Origin: ATZT02 sp964655115
Lineage (GTDB): Bacteria; Actinomycetota; Actinomycetes; S36-B12; UBA5976
NCBI GenBank assembly: GCA_964655115.1
Contig: CAZZKM010000003.1
Location: 1-64,000, forward strand
DNA: 64,000 nt
Direction of reading: 5' to 3'
The notes below the pieces were generated by a model, which was given only the letters and a program-made list of their open reading frames with translations, did no database searches and was not told the DNA's origin. Every line of letters starts with the position of its first letter. Position 1 is the stretch's first letter. Shown one piece after another: positions 45,200 through 55,130 of the stretch. The position numbers were made by a program, and so were the translations under genes.

Positions 45200-46386
45200 G
45201 TTATTTATCTATCGATAAATCAAAGGCAATAAAAAGAAATAGAGTTAATGATTCATTTTTTATCGGTTATGACTGGGTTTTAATTTCAAGTGCTTTGTTA
45301 TTGTCGGTAATTGGTGCGGCGTTGGTTTATTCTGCATCAAATCAAAGATTACAAGATGCAGGACTTCCCACAGACTTTTATCTTCAAAGGCATGTTTTTA
45401 ATTTAATATTAGGTTTAATTTTAGGATTGATCGTTTCTCGTTTTTCATTTAGAACTGCAAGAGCATATGCAATTATTATTTACGCCTTTGCAGTAATTGG
45501 TTTAATGCTTGTTTTAATTCCTGGAATAGGTAAATCTCAAGGTGGTGCGCAAGCTTGGCTTGCTTTGCCAGGTGGTTTCACTTTTCAGCCAAGTGAATTT
45601 ACAAAAGTTGCATTAATTACTCTTCTTGCCATGGTTTTAACTGAAAGAAGAGATTCAGAATTAGTGCCACACGATAAAGATGTATTACTTGGTTTGTCTT
45701 TAGCCGGAATTCCTGCAGTTTTAGTTTTATTGCAGAATGATTTTGGAACGGTGATGATTATTGGAGCAACACTTTTAACTGTTTTAGTTGCCTCAGGAAC
45801 TAAATTGCGGTGGGTTTTCGGTTCTTTATTTGGTGTTATTTTTGCAGGATTTATCGCATCTCAGCTCAACTTTATTAAGGATTATCAATTAAAACGACTT
45901 GCTACTTTCGTTGATCCAACTCTTGATCCTTTAGGTGCTGGATATAACACGTTGCAGGCAAAGATTGCGATTGGATCAGGAGGGTGGTTTGGACAAGGCT
46001 ATCTAAATGGTCCTCAAACTCAAGGAAAATATGTTCCAGCTCAAAGAACTGATTTTATTTTCACAGTCGCTGGTGAAGAGTTGGGTTTTTTCGGAGCCAC
46101 GCTAGTAATCTTTTTAATTGGATTAATTTTGTATCGTCTTTCAAAAATTGCTTTAAAAGCTCCCGATAGATTTGGTCGACTAACTGCAGTAGGAGTTGCA
46201 GGTTGGTTTGCAATTCAATCATTTGAAAATATTGGAATGAATTTGGGAATTATGCCAGTAACGGGAGTTCCGCTACCTTTTGTTTCTTATGGCGGTTCCT
46301 CCATGTTTGTGTCTTGGATGGCAATTGGATTAGCAGTTGCAATCGGGCGAGAGATTGATGATCGGGTCAGCCCAATAATTCGCTAA
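45196..46386 (+). CDS. rodA: Rod-shape determining peptidoglycan polymerase RodA
   Basis: SEDS-family glycan polymerase of 396 residues with about ten membrane helices. Motifs are QPSEFTKVALITLLAMVLTER (with the conserved Glu), LIVSRF early, and the helix-9/10 region LGIMPVTGVPLPFVSYGGSSM. It builds glycan strands that MrdA crosslinks. It overlaps mrdA by ATGA. A 360-base non-coding stretch follows. Confidence 0.95.
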   Translation: MSYLSIDKSKAIKRNRVNDSFFIGYDWVLISSALLLSVIGAALVYSASNQRLQDAGLPTDFYLQRHVFNLILGLILGLIVSRFSFRTARAYAIIIYAFAVIGLMLVLIPGIGKSQGGAQAWLALPGGFTFQPSEFTKVALITLLAMVLTERRDSELVPHDKDVLLGLSLAGIPAVLVLLQNDFGTVMIIGATLLTVLVASGTKLRWVFGSLFGVIFAGFIASQLNFIKDYQLKRLATFVDPTLDPLGAGYNTLQAKIAIGSGGWFGQGYLNGPQTQGKYVPAQRTDFIFTVAGEELGFFGATLVIFLIGLILYRLSKIALKAPDRFGRLTAVGVAGWFAIQSFENIGMNLGIMPVTGVPLPFVSYGGSSMFVSWMAIGLAVAIGREIDDRVSPIIR

Positions 46387-46746
46387 ATCAGGCTTGAATT
46401 CTGTTTTTCTTCTCGTAATCAAGGCGTCATTTGGAAAATGAGGCTTGAACTTGTGGGATACTTTAAGTACTGGTTAAACACCTGGTCAATTCCCAAGGTG
46501 AAGAGAACCAAAAAAGACTTAGCCGAGCAGCGGTGCTCGGAAGAACGACAAAAAAGATTTGCGTAGTGCCAAATTGGTAGTTAGACGAATTTATTTGAAG
46601 TTCTAAACAAAAGACCTTAAGAAACTTTAGGTTTGAATTTAATTATTTAAACCAAACAGTTTTACCAACACAAACAAATTGTGTAGGTAAACAAGCTTAA
46701 TAAGCATTGCTTATCTGCACTAAAAAGATTTAGGAGTAAAGCCGTC
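46387..46746 (+). promoter_or_regulatory. Long structured leader of RNase E gene
   Basis: 360 bases without a gene, with several hairpins: CCGAGCA-gcgg-TGCTCGG (46523-46540), TTACC-CACAA/TTGTG-GGTAA (46662-46690), and the palindrome ATAAGCA-t-TGCTTAT (46699-46713). A weaker hairpin with CCTTAAG/CTTTAGG is near 46615. TTTAGGAG ends 10 bases before ATG 46747. I see no match to RNase P RNA, SRP RNA or a known riboswitch. The RNase E mRNA leader of E. coli mediates autoregulation by cleavage; a like role here is inference. Confidence 0.55.
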
Positions 46747-48606
46747 ATGGCTGACGAAGAAAAACCATCTTTGCGTAAGCGTTTTCGAATAGCAACATTT
46801 TCAGCATCAGAAGATTCACCAACACCAGTTGTAGAAACACCTGTTGGTTCACCCTCTGTTGCCTTTCAGCAAGCAGTTGTTCCACCCAGAACTCCTGGTG
46901 CTAACAAACCAGATTCTGAAAACAAAGAAGAACGTGGACTATTAAGACGTGCTCGCGGAGTAAGAAGAAGACGTGCCAGTGATGAAGAAATTGACAACAA
47001 CGAGTCAAAAGAAAATAATTTTTCAAAAGATGATGAGTCATCAGAAGCTACTCACAGAAGAATTAGAAAAAGAGTTAGAGCAACAGATGTTAACTCTGAA
47101 GAAGTAGCTGCAGAAGATCCAAACACGGTAGTAAGGGTTCGTGCACCAAGAGAACGAACATCTAACAGATCTTCAACCAGAATTGATGCTAAACGCCAAC
47201 GACGAAAAGATGGAAGAGATTCAGGCCGAAGAAGAACACCAGTATTAACAGAAGCAGAATTCTTAGCTCGTCGCGAAAGTGTTGATCGAGTTATGGTTGT
47301 TCGCCAAAACTTAGATCGTATTCAAATTGCTGTTTTAGAAGACAACATGCTTGTTGAGCATTATGTATCGCGAGGTCAATCTGCTTCATTGATTGGAAAT
47401 GTTTACTTAGGAAAAGTTCAAAATGTGCTGCCAAGTATGGAAGCCGCTTTTATTGACATTGGTCGCGGAAGAAACGGTGTTCTTTATGCAGGTGAAGTTA
47501 ATTGGGATGCAGCAGGTCTTGACGGCCAACCAAAAAGAATTGAACTTGCCTTAAAAACAAATGATTCTGTTTTAGTTCAAGTCACAAAAGATCCAGTTGG
47601 ACAAAAAGGGGCAAGACTAACAAGTCAAATTTCGTTACCAGGTAGATATTTAGTTTACGTACCAGATGGATCTGTTACAGGAATAAGCAGAAAACTTCCT
47701 GATGTAGAAAGAACTAGATTAAAAAGAATTTTAAGAAACATAGTTCCAGAAGGTGCTGGAGTTATTGTTCGAACTGCTGCAGAAGGCGCAACTGAAGAAC
47801 AGTTACAAAAAGATGTCGCAAGACTTCAAGCACAATGGGAAAATATTCAAAATAAAACAAAGGATAGTAATCCTGCTTCTTTGCTTTATTCTGAACCAGA
47901 TCTTGCTATACGAGTTGTCAGAGATATTTTCAATGAAGATTTCAAAAAACTAATAGTTGCAGGAAATGATGCCTGGGACACTATTGAAGAGTATGTCAAA
48001 TATGTTGCGCCAGATCTTGCTGACCGTTTAGAAAAATGGAATGGCGAAGGCGATGTATTTGCAGCAAATCGTATTGATGAACAAATATCAAAAGCTCTGG
48101 ATCGAAAAGTCTATCTACCATCAGGTGGCTCTTTAGTAATCGATCGAACTGAAGCGATGACTGTTATTGATGTCAACACTGGCAAATTTATTGGTCAAGG
48201 TGGAAATCTTGAAGAAACAGTAACCAAAAACAATCTTGAAGCAGCTGAAGAAATAGTTCGACAATTAAGACTTCGCGATGTTGGTGGAATTATTGTTATT
48301 GACTTTATTGACATGGTTCTTGAGGCAAATAGGGATCAAGTTCTTCGAAGACTTGTTGAATGTCTTGGTCGCGATCGAACTAAACATCAAGTAGCAGAAG
48401 TTTCTTCTCTAGGTCTTGTTCAAATGACCAGAAAAAGAATTAGTACAGGATTGTTGGAAACTTTCTCTGAAGCCTGCGAGCATTGCAATGGACGAGGGGT
48501 CAAGGTGTTTTCAGAGCCAGTAGACCATAAGCACTCAGATAGACGATTCAAGAGAGAAAATACCGAGGCAACAGAAGCAAATTCTGAAGAGAATGCCAGG
48601 CAATAG
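46747..48606 (+). CDS. Ribonuclease E/G family
   Basis: Endoribonuclease for mRNA decay and rRNA processing; 619 residues. The N-terminal ~165 residues are disordered and rich in Arg, Glu and Ser (LLRRARGVRRRRA, RKRVRA). The S1 domain follows (VYLGKVQNVLPSMEAAFIDIGRGRNGVLYAGEV), then the RNase H-like part and the DNase I-like catalytic site (VIDVNTGKF, GGIIVIDFIDM). The CEHCNGRG motif near the end binds the zinc that links subunits. The long C-terminal scaffold of other actinobacterial RNase E is nearly absent, so the enzyme is compact. Confidence 0.92.
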   Translation: MADEEKPSLRKRFRIATFSASEDSPTPVVETPVGSPSVAFQQAVVPPRTPGANKPDSENKEERGLLRRARGVRRRRASDEEIDNNESKENNFSKDDESSEATHRRIRKRVRATDVNSEEVAAEDPNTVVRVRAPRERTSNRSSTRIDAKRQRRKDGRDSGRRRTPVLTEAEFLARRESVDRVMVVRQNLDRIQIAVLEDNMLVEHYVSRGQSASLIGNVYLGKVQNVLPSMEAAFIDIGRGRNGVLYAGEVNWDAAGLDGQPKRIELALKTNDSVLVQVTKDPVGQKGARLTSQISLPGRYLVYVPDGSVTGISRKLPDVERTRLKRILRNIVPEGAGVIVRTAAEGATEEQLQKDVARLQAQWENIQNKTKDSNPASLLYSEPDLAIRVVRDIFNEDFKKLIVAGNDAWDTIEEYVKYVAPDLADRLEKWNGEGDVFAANRIDEQISKALDRKVYLPSGGSLVIDRTEAMTVIDVNTGKFIGQGGNLEETVTKNNLEAAEEIVRQLRLRDVGGIIVIDFIDMVLEANRDQVLRRLVECLGRDRTKHQVAEVSSLGLVQMTRKRISTGLLETFSEACEHCNGRGVKVFSEPVDHKHSDRRFKRENTEATEANSEENARQ

Positions 48607-48705
48607 GAAAGGCTAAATTTTAGATTTAGTAATCTAGGAAGACGCCCTTTCCACTTGGCAAAATTTAGTTTTGTAAAAAGAAAGTATTAAAAGGAGAAAA
48701 CGACA

Positions 48706-49020
48706 GTGTATGCAATAGTGCGTTCTGGTGGACGTCAAGAAAAAGTATCTGTTGGCGACACTGTTGTCATGGATCGACAAGACGCTAAACCAGGTTCAAA
48801 AATTAATCTTCCAGCATTGATGGTTGTAGATAATGGAAAAATCACTCACGATGCACAAACTTTGTCTGCTACTAAAGTTGAAGCTGAAGTGATTTCACAT
48901 GATCGTGGACCAAAAATTAAAATTCAACATTACAGAAGTAAAACTGGTTACAAACGCCGTTTAGGTCATCGTCAGGAATTAACAACTGTAAAAGTTACAG
49001 ATATCAAGGTAGGTAAATAA
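48706..49020 (+). CDS. rplU: 50S ribosomal protein L21
   Basis: 104 residues, GTG start behind AAAAGGAG. AIVRSGGRQEKVSVGD at the start and KTGYKRRLGHRQ near the C-terminus are universal L21 features. It is followed directly by rpmA. Composition is richer in G+C than the window mean, as expected of a highly expressed gene here. Confidence 0.97.
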   Translation: MYAIVRSGGRQEKVSVGDTVVMDRQDAKPGSKINLPALMVVDNGKITHDAQTLSATKVEAEVISHDRGPKIKIQHYRSKTGYKRRLGHRQELTTVKVTDIKVGK

Positions 49021-49275
49021 ATGGCATCCAAAAAAGGTGTTTCCAGTACTAGAAACGGTCGCGATTCCAATGCACAAAGACTTGGAATTAAAAGATTTGG
49101 TGGTCAATTGGTTGGCGCTGGAGAAATTATTGTTCGTCAACGTGGAACACAATTTCATCCAGGTGTAAATGTTGGGATTGGTTCAGATGACACATTATTT
49201 GCGCTTCAACCGGGTGCTGTGAAATTTGGATCACGTCGTGGACGTCGTGTTGTAGATATCGTTCCGGCTGAGTAA
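49021..49275 (+). CDS. rpmA: 50S ribosomal protein L27
   Basis: 84 residues. [29 protein letters not shown] matches L27, whose N-terminus reaches the peptidyl transferase centre. The start follows the rplU stop directly. There is no cleavable N-terminal extension of the Firmicutes type. Confidence 0.97.
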   Translation: MASKKGVSSTRNGRDSNAQRLGIKRFGGQLVGAGEIIVRQRGTQFHPGVNVGIGSDDTLFALQPGAVKFGSRRGRRVVDIVPAE

Positions 49276-49295
49276 CCCGTTAAAAATATTTTTAA

Positions 49296-49327
49296 AAAAG
49301 GGCGGGCAGAAAAATGTCCGCCCTTTT
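49296..49327 (+). terminator. Terminator between rpmA and obgE
   Basis: AAAAGGGCGG (49296-49305) pairs with CCGCCCTTTT (49318-49327) over a 12-base loop whose outer bases may extend the stem. The AT-rich tail follows. The distance to obgE is short, so it may allow partial read-through. Confidence 0.85.
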
Positions 49328-49352
49328 AAATTTATAAAAAGGTGGTGATGAA

Positions 49353-50702
49353 ATGTTTGTAGATCAAGTACTAATACATGCCAAAGCTGGCAGCGGTGGA
49401 AGTGGTTGCACATCAGTTCATCGCGAAAAATTTAAACCACTTGGTGGACCAGATGGTGGAAACGGTGGTCGAGGTGGAGATGTTGTTTTAGTAGTTGATG
49501 CAAATGTGACAACTCTTTTGGAATATCACCGACATCCACATCAAATTGCTCCAAATGGAAAACCTGGACAAGGAAGCCACAATAACGGGGCAAATGGTCC
49601 AGATTTAATTTTGCCTGTTCCTGCCGGCACTGTTGTTTATTCAATGCAAAATGAAATTCTCGCAGATTTAGTTAAACCAGATATGCGTTATGTAATTGCT
49701 GAAGGTGGTGCTGGTGGTTTAGGTAATGCTGCACTCTCATCTAATAAAAGAAAAGCGCCAGGCTTTTCTTTACTAGGTGAACCTGGAGAAATAAATGATG
49801 TAAAACTTGAACTTAAATCTTTGGCTGATGTTGCATTAGTTGGTTTTCCAAGTGCAGGAAAATCAAGTTTAGTTTCAGTTATTAGTGCTGCTAAACCAAA
49901 AATTGCAGATTATCCATTTACAACTTTGGTGCCAAATCTTGGAGTTGTAGAAGCAGGCGAGGAAAGTTTCACTGTCGCAGACGTACCTGGATTAATTGAA
50001 GGGGCAAGTGCGGGAAAGGGTTTAGGTTTGGAATTTTTAAGACACGTTGAAAGATGCGCTGTTTTAGTTCATGTAATCGATTGTGCAACCTTAGAACCAG
50101 GACGAGATCCAATAAATGATTTAGATGTCATAGAAAAAGAATTAGAAATTTATGGCGGTTTACAAGATAGACCACGACTAGTTGCTTTAAATAAAATTGA
50201 TGTTCCAGAAGCACGAGAATTAGCCGAAATGATGATTCCTGAATTAGAAAAAAGAAATTTAAAAGGCTTTATGATTTCAGCGGTTACCAGAGAAGGTTTA
50301 AAAGAATTAATATTTGCTATGTCGGAATTAGTTATCAAATGGCGAAAAGATCATATGGAGGATGAGAAGGCGCGCATAATAATTAGACCTGAAGGCGTTG
50401 GAAATATTGAATTTAAAGTTAGAAAAGTTGGCGAGAGATTTTTTGTTACAGGTAGCAAAGTAGAAAGATGGATTAAACAAACAGACTTTGCAAACGATGA
50501 AGCAGTGGGTTATTTAGCGGATCGTTTTGCCACATTAGGTATAGAGGATGCACTGAGAAAAGCTGGTGCCACACCAGGAGTAGAAGTTGCTATTGGGGAA
50601 GGCGAAGACGCTGTACTTTTTGATTGGGATCCAGAAATTGATACAGGTGTTAAGAATATTCGTGGACCAAGAGGAACTGATATTAGATTGGATGGAAGAT
50701 GA
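49353..50702 (+). CDS. obgE: GTPase ObgE/CgtA
   Basis: 449 residues in three parts: glycine-rich OBG domain (about 1-158; [26 protein letters not shown]), G domain ([24 protein letters not shown]), and the C-terminal OCT domain (from about 335) typical of Gram-positive members. It binds the 50S subunit and is essential for ribosome assembly. Directly before proB, with a 4-base overlap. Confidence 0.95.
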   Translation: MFVDQVLIHAKAGSGGSGCTSVHREKFKPLGGPDGGNGGRGGDVVLVVDANVTTLLEYHRHPHQIAPNGKPGQGSHNNGANGPDLILPVPAGTVVYSMQNEILADLVKPDMRYVIAEGGAGGLGNAALSSNKRKAPGFSLLGEPGEINDVKLELKSLADVALVGFPSAGKSSLVSVISAAKPKIADYPFTTLVPNLGVVEAGEESFTVADVPGLIEGASAGKGLGLEFLRHVERCAVLVHVIDCATLEPGRDPINDLDVIEKELEIYGGLQDRPRLVALNKIDVPEARELAEMMIPELEKRNLKGFMISAVTREGLKELIFAMSELVIKWRKDHMEDEKARIIIRPEGVGNIEFKVRKVGERFFVTGSKVERWIKQTDFANDEAVGYLADRFATLGIEDALRKAGATPGVEVAIGEGEDAVLFDWDPEIDTGVKNIRGPRGTDIRLDGR

Positions 50703-51841
50703 GTAAAGATTTAAGAAATCAAATCTCTAATTCCAAAAGAATCGTTGTAAAAATAGGTTCTTCCTCAATTACAACTGCACAAGGTGGGATTGACGAAGAA
50801 AAAATAAATCACATAGTTCAAGCAATCGCAAAACATCACAATAAAGAGCATGAAATTGTTTTGGTTTCTTCTGGAGCAATTGCAGCCGGACTGGCACCTT
50901 TAAAACTTGACTCTCGTCCTAAAGATTTATCGTTACAGCAAGCTGTTGCAAGTGTTGGACAAAGTTTATTAGTTAATAAGTATTCTCAAGAATTTTTAAA
51001 ACATGGAATAAACGTAGGCCAAGTTCTTTTAACAGCAGAAGACATGAGTAGACGTTCACATTATCGAAATGCGCAAAGAACATTTAACAAATTATTGGAA
51101 ATGAAAGTCGTTCCAATTGTTAATGAAAATGACACTGTAGCCACAGATGAAATTAGAGTGGGAGATAACGACAGATTAGCTGGGATTGTTACTCACCTAA
51201 TCAATGCCGATGCTTTAATTCTTCTCTCAGATGTAGATGGGCTTTATACCGCTCCACCAGGAAACAGCAATTCTAAATTTATATCTGAAGTAAAAGATTT
51301 CACTGAAATAGATGATTTAGAAATAGGCGGAGCAGGAGCAAGTGGAGTTGGCACTGGAGGAATGTTTACAAAAGTTCAAGCAGCTCGCATTGCAAGTGCC
51401 GGAGGAGTTACCGTGTTAATTACTGATGCCAAAAATCTTGATTCTGTTTTTGATGGTAAAGAAGTTGGAACAATATTTTGGCCAAAGAAAGCAAAATTAT
51501 CTGCAAGGTCACTTTGGATTGCACATGCTGCAGATATTGAAGGTCAAATAAAAATTGATCAAGGGGCAGCAAAAGCTCTTTTGACCAAACAAGCTTCTTT
51601 ATTAAGTGCAGGGATTAAAGACGTATATGGTGATTTCGAAGACGGAGCCGTTGTTGAAGTAATTGATGAAAACCGTCAAGTAATAGCCAAAGGCTTGACT
51701 AATTTTGATTCTTCAGAATTACCAAAAATGATTGGAAAGAATTCTGCCAAATTGATTGAGGAGTTTGGTGAGGGTTATGAAAAAGAAGTAATTCATCGTG
51801 ATGATTTAGTTTTAAATAACGATATAATTTTGGATAAATAA
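50699..51841 (+). CDS. proB: Glutamate 5-kinase
   Basis: First step of proline synthesis: phosphorylates glutamate. 380 residues. Amino acid kinase domain ([53 protein letters not shown]), with a C-terminal PUA domain (from ~280). Overlaps obgE by ATGA. proA follows after 9 bases, so proline is made de novo. Confidence 0.96.
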   Translation: MSKDLRNQISNSKRIVVKIGSSSITTAQGGIDEEKINHIVQAIAKHHNKEHEIVLVSSGAIAAGLAPLKLDSRPKDLSLQQAVASVGQSLLVNKYSQEFLKHGINVGQVLLTAEDMSRRSHYRNAQRTFNKLLEMKVVPIVNENDTVATDEIRVGDNDRLAGIVTHLINADALILLSDVDGLYTAPPGNSNSKFISEVKDFTEIDDLEIGGAGASGVGTGGMFTKVQAARIASAGGVTVLITDAKNLDSVFDGKEVGTIFWPKKAKLSARSLWIAHAADIEGQIKIDQGAAKALLTKQASLLSAGIKDVYGDFEDGAVVEVIDENRQVIAKGLTNFDSSELPKMIGKNSAKLIEEFGEGYEKEVIHRDDLVLNNDIILDK

Positions 51842-51850
51842 AGAGAACAA

Positions 51851-53146
51851 ATGACAAATCAAAATTCTAATCCAGTAGAGGCACTTGCAAAAAGAGCTAA
51901 AGAAGCAAGCTACGAATTATCTCAATTAAATAGGGATGTTAAAGATAGAGCTTTAACTCTTATGGCAAAAGATTTAATTCAAAAATCCAATGACATAGTT
52001 AAGGCCAATGAAATTGATATAAAAAATGCGATGGAGAACAACGTTGATAAATATTTGATTGATCGATTAACTTTAAATGAATCAAGAATAAAAGAAGTAG
52101 CAAATGGATTAAATGAAATTGCACAATTAAAAGATCCAGTTGGAGAAGTTGTAAGAGGATGGGTACAACCAAATGGATTAGAGATAGAGCAAATACGGGT
52201 ACCTTTAGGTGTAGTAGGAATTGTCTATGAAGCAAGACCAAATGTCACAGTGGATGCAGTAGGAATCTGTTTAAAAAGTGGTAATTCAGTTCTATTAAGA
52301 GGATCGTCTTCGGCACAAAATACTAATGCTGCCTTAATTAAAATTATGCGTGAAAGTTTAAAAAATTTGAACATTCCTGAAGATGCGATAATTCAAATTC
52401 CAGCCGATTCTCATGAATCCGTTAAGCAATTAATGAATGCCCGTGGTCTAGTAGATGTTTTAATTCCAAGAGGAGGAGCATCTTTAATTGAATCAATCGT
52501 AAATGACTCGAAGGTTCCAGTAATTGAAACTGGAGTTGGTAATTGTCATGTTTATATTGACGAACATGCAGATATTGATATGGCCGTTTCTATTCTTGTT
52601 AATTCAAAAGTTTCTCGTTGCAGTGTTTGTAATGCTGCAGAGACATTTCTAGTTCATGAAAAGATTGCTGAAAACTTTTTACCAAAAGCTTTAAGTGAGT
52701 TGAAAAAATATGATGTAACTATCCATGGAGATCAAAAAATAAAGAAATATTGCGAAGAAGTTGGAATTAATTATCTAGAAGCAACAGATCATGATTGGAC
52801 TTGCGAATATTACAGTTTAGATATAGCTGCAGGCATAGTTAGTTCAATTGATGAAGCAATCTCGCATATCCGAAAATGGTCTTCCAATCACACCGAGGCG
52901 ATAGTTTCAGATTCAGTGCAAAATGTTGAAAAATTTGTTAAAGAAGTAGATTCTGCAGCTGTGATGATAAATGCTTCTACTCGATTCACAGACGGTGGAG
53001 AGTTTGGATTTGGTGCAGAGATGGGTATTTCTAATCAAAAACTCCACGCCAGAGGTCCTATGGGATTATTAGAAATGACAAGCACTAAGTATGTTGTTAA
53101 AGGTAAAGGTCACATCAGGGGAAATGTTGGTGAAATAAAGAAATGA
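51851..53146 (+). CDS. proA: Glutamate-5-semialdehyde dehydrogenase
   Basis: Reduces glutamyl-5-phosphate to the semialdehyde. 431 residues. RGSSSAQNTNAAL, LIPRGGASLI and VIETGVGNCHVYID match the family, and the catalytic Cys is in KVSRCSVCNAAETFLV. Overlaps the next small gene by ATGA (53143-53146). Confidence 0.96.
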   Translation: MTNQNSNPVEALAKRAKEASYELSQLNRDVKDRALTLMAKDLIQKSNDIVKANEIDIKNAMENNVDKYLIDRLTLNESRIKEVANGLNEIAQLKDPVGEVVRGWVQPNGLEIEQIRVPLGVVGIVYEARPNVTVDAVGICLKSGNSVLLRGSSSAQNTNAALIKIMRESLKNLNIPEDAIIQIPADSHESVKQLMNARGLVDVLIPRGGASLIESIVNDSKVPVIETGVGNCHVYIDEHADIDMAVSILVNSKVSRCSVCNAAETFLVHEKIAENFLPKALSELKKYDVTIHGDQKIKKYCEEVGINYLEATDHDWTCEYYSLDIAAGIVSSIDEAISHIRKWSSNHTEAIVSDSVQNVEKFVKEVDSAAVMINASTRFTDGGEFGFGAEMGISNQKLHARGPMGLLEMTSTKYVVKGKGHIRGNVGEIKK

Positions 53147-53274
53147 TCAGATTAAGTGAAGTTGCAGAAAAAGGTGTTGAACTTCCATTTCATCCATTAG
53201 TTTTTGGTTTTGGAATGTTTGGATTATTAGTTGTGGCATTAATTGTGGTCACAAGGTTAAACGCAGACCGATAA
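53143..53274 (+). CDS. Small membrane protein between proA and nadD
   Basis: 43 codons, starting in the overlap ATGA with the proA stop. The product has a short amphipathic start (IRLSEVAEKGVELPFHPLVFG) and one membrane helix (FGMFGLLVVALIVVTRL), then NADR. Length, coupling and the hydrophobic pattern argue for a real gene; small proteins of this shape sit at the same place in other Actinobacteria. Function unknown. Confidence 0.72.
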   Translation: MIRLSEVAEKGVELPFHPLVFGFGMFGLLVVALIVVTRLNADR

Positions 53275-53275
53275 A

Positions 53276-53839
53276 GTGAAATCCCGGATAGGGCTATTGG
53301 GTGGAACATTTAACCCAATTCATTTTGGTCATATTGAAATAGCTAAAGCAGCACTAAATTTATTAAATCTTGATAAATTACTTTTTATTCCAGCTGGAAA
53401 TCCTTGGCAAAAAGAAGATTTCATATCCTTTGACCATCGATTAAAAATGTTAAAACTTGCAATTAAAAATTTAGAAAAAGTTGAAATATCTGAAATAGAA
53501 AAAGATGAAAATCAACCTTCCTACACCTATCAAACCTTGCAAAAACTCCACCCAATTTATCCTGATTCAGAATTTATTTTTTTAATGGGTAGTGATGCTG
53601 TAAAAAATATAGGAACTTGGAAAGAACCAAATTTAGTGAAAACTTTAGCGAGGATTTATATTGTTCCCCGACAAAATGATCCAATTGTTGACTGGCATTT
53701 TGACCGATTACAGTTTAGTCCTATTCCTATTTCTTCGTCTCAAATTCGAGAAAAAATAAAAAATGAAGAGTCGATTGATGAATTTGTTCCATCAGAAGTA
53801 ATCAAATACATCAAAGCCAATCAACTATATAAATCTTGA
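53276..53839 (+). CDS. nadD: Nicotinate-nucleotide adenylyltransferase
   Basis: Turns nicotinate mononucleotide into deamido-NAD. 187 residues, GTG start. Nucleotidyltransferase motifs GLLGGTFNPIHFGHIEIAKAAL and the late ISSSQIREKI. FIPAGNPWQK is typical of NadD. It follows the small membrane gene by 1 base; rsfS follows. Confidence 0.94.
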   Translation: MKSRIGLLGGTFNPIHFGHIEIAKAALNLLNLDKLLFIPAGNPWQKEDFISFDHRLKMLKLAIKNLEKVEISEIEKDENQPSYTYQTLQKLHPIYPDSEFIFLMGSDAVKNIGTWKEPNLVKTLARIYIVPRQNDPIVDWHFDRLQFSPIPISSSQIREKIKNEESIDEFVPSEVIKYIKANQLYKS

Positions 53840-53883
53840 GTGTGACATAATAAATACTAATGATAGAAAGTTTTGTTAATTAA

Positions 53884-54240
53884 GTGACAGCATCTTCAAA
53901 GTCTAAAGAAATAGCAACAATCGCAGCAAAAGCAGCCTTTGAAAAGCTTGCAACAGATGTGAAAATGATTGACGTAAGTTCTAGATTTCCACTGTCAGAT
54001 ATTTTTTTAGTTGCGTCTGTTAATAATGTAAGACAAGCACAAGCGGTCTCTGATGCAATTGAAGAAGAATTAAATAAAATTGGGGTGAAAGCCATTAATC
54101 GTGAAGGAAATTCTGAAAGCCATTGGCTATTAATTGATTTTTCAGAAATTTTAGTTCACATTCAATTAGCTGAAGATCGAGATTATTACGGATTAGAAAG
54201 ATTATGGAAAGACTGTCCAATAGAGGAATTAGATGGGTAA
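53884..54240 (+). CDS. rsfS: Ribosomal silencing factor RsfS
   Basis: 118 residues, GTG start. Binds L14 and blocks joining of ribosomal subunits in starvation. VKMIDVSSRFPLSDIFLVASVNNVRQAQAVSDAIEEEL and DYYGLERLWKDCP are the conserved parts. It overlaps the next gene by 8 bases. Confidence 0.94.
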   Translation: MTASSKSKEIATIAAKAAFEKLATDVKMIDVSSRFPLSDIFLVASVNNVRQAQAVSDAIEEELNKIGVKAINREGNSESHWLLIDFSEILVHIQLAEDRDYYGLERLWKDCPIEELDG

Positions 54241-54880
54241 AAGACAATTGGTCCTTTGGAGACACGGTCGCACAAGTTGGAATTTAGAGCAAAGATTTCA
54301 AGGGCAAACTGATATTCCATTAGACGAAGTTGGTATAGCACAAGCTAAAAAGGCAGCTTCACTTTTACAACATTTGAAGCCAAGTTACATAGTTTCATCA
54401 GATCTTTCTAGAGCTAATCAGACTGGTTCAATGCTGGCAGATTTGTTGAATTTACAAATCACAAAAGATAAAAGATTTAGAGAAACTGCTCATGGTGAGT
54501 GGGAGGGCTTGACCTATCCCGAATTAAAAAATAAATATGCCGATCAGTATCAAAATTGGTCTAATGGTGAAGAAATAAGACCTGGCACAACAGGTGAAAC
54601 AAGAAGTGAAGTTGCCCAAAGAATGGTCGAAGGAATTTATGATCACATGAAATTAGTTCCAGATGGAAATGTATTTGTTATAGCAACTCATGGAGGTGCT
54701 GCAAGAGTTGCGGCAGGAAAATTAATGGGTTTGCCGCCAAAAACTTGGATATCACTTGGAATCATTAGTAATTGTTCTTGGATTGTTCTTGATGAGCCTC
54801 AAAAACCTGAACTTCCATGGCGATTAGTTGAATATAACGCGGGATCGTTACCAACACCTGCACTAAGTGACGATCGATAA
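54233..54880 (+). CDS. Histidine phosphatase family protein (phosphoglycerate mutase-like)
   Basis: 215 residues. Catalytic RHG (LWRHGRTSWN), SDLSRANQT, the second His in ATHGGAARV. QGQTDIPLDEVG is shared with GpmB and phosphoserine phosphatase-type enzymes. It is the usual third gene after nadD-rsfS in Actinobacteria. Substrate is not defined: the operon suggests a general phosphatase. It has an N-terminal overlap with rsfS. Confidence 0.87.
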   Translation: MGKRQLVLWRHGRTSWNLEQRFQGQTDIPLDEVGIAQAKKAASLLQHLKPSYIVSSDLSRANQTGSMLADLLNLQITKDKRFRETAHGEWEGLTYPELKNKYADQYQNWSNGEEIRPGTTGETRSEVAQRMVEGIYDHMKLVPDGNVFVIATHGGAARVAAGKLMGLPPKTWISLGIISNCSWIVLDEPQKPELPWRLVEYNAGSLPTPALSDDR

Positions 54881-54926
54881 TTTTTAGTTTTTTAAGTTTT
54901 CGATAGAGTTACATTTCAAATATTTT

Positions 54927-54999
<73 letters not shown>

Positions 55000-55033
55000 C
55001 AATTATTTGTGTTACATTTAATTTAAGAAAAAT

Positions 55034-55122
55034 CACGGGAGTTCGAACTTCATCGGACTGAGAAAGTGACAAACCTTGTGTCACTGACCGTTTAGACCGT
55101 TTGGGTAATGCCAGATCGGGAG
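55034..55122 (+). promoter_or_regulatory. TPP riboswitch (THI element)
   Basis: Conserved blocks are in order: CACGGGAGTTCG, GGACTGAGAAAG (CUGAGA sensor), a variable arm GTGACAAACC-TTGTGTCAC, ACCGTTT-AGACCGTT, and TGGGTAATGCCAGATCGGGA. These match the thiamine pyrophosphate riboswitch. The ribosome binding site AGGAG (55121-55125) touches its 3' end, so ligand binding probably hides it and lowers translation of the transporter below. Confidence 0.93.
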
Positions 55123-55130
55123 GAGTAATT

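Noticed and set aside
46387..46746. RNase P RNA or SRP RNA in the rne leader
   Set aside because: None of the universal core motifs of either RNA could be found.
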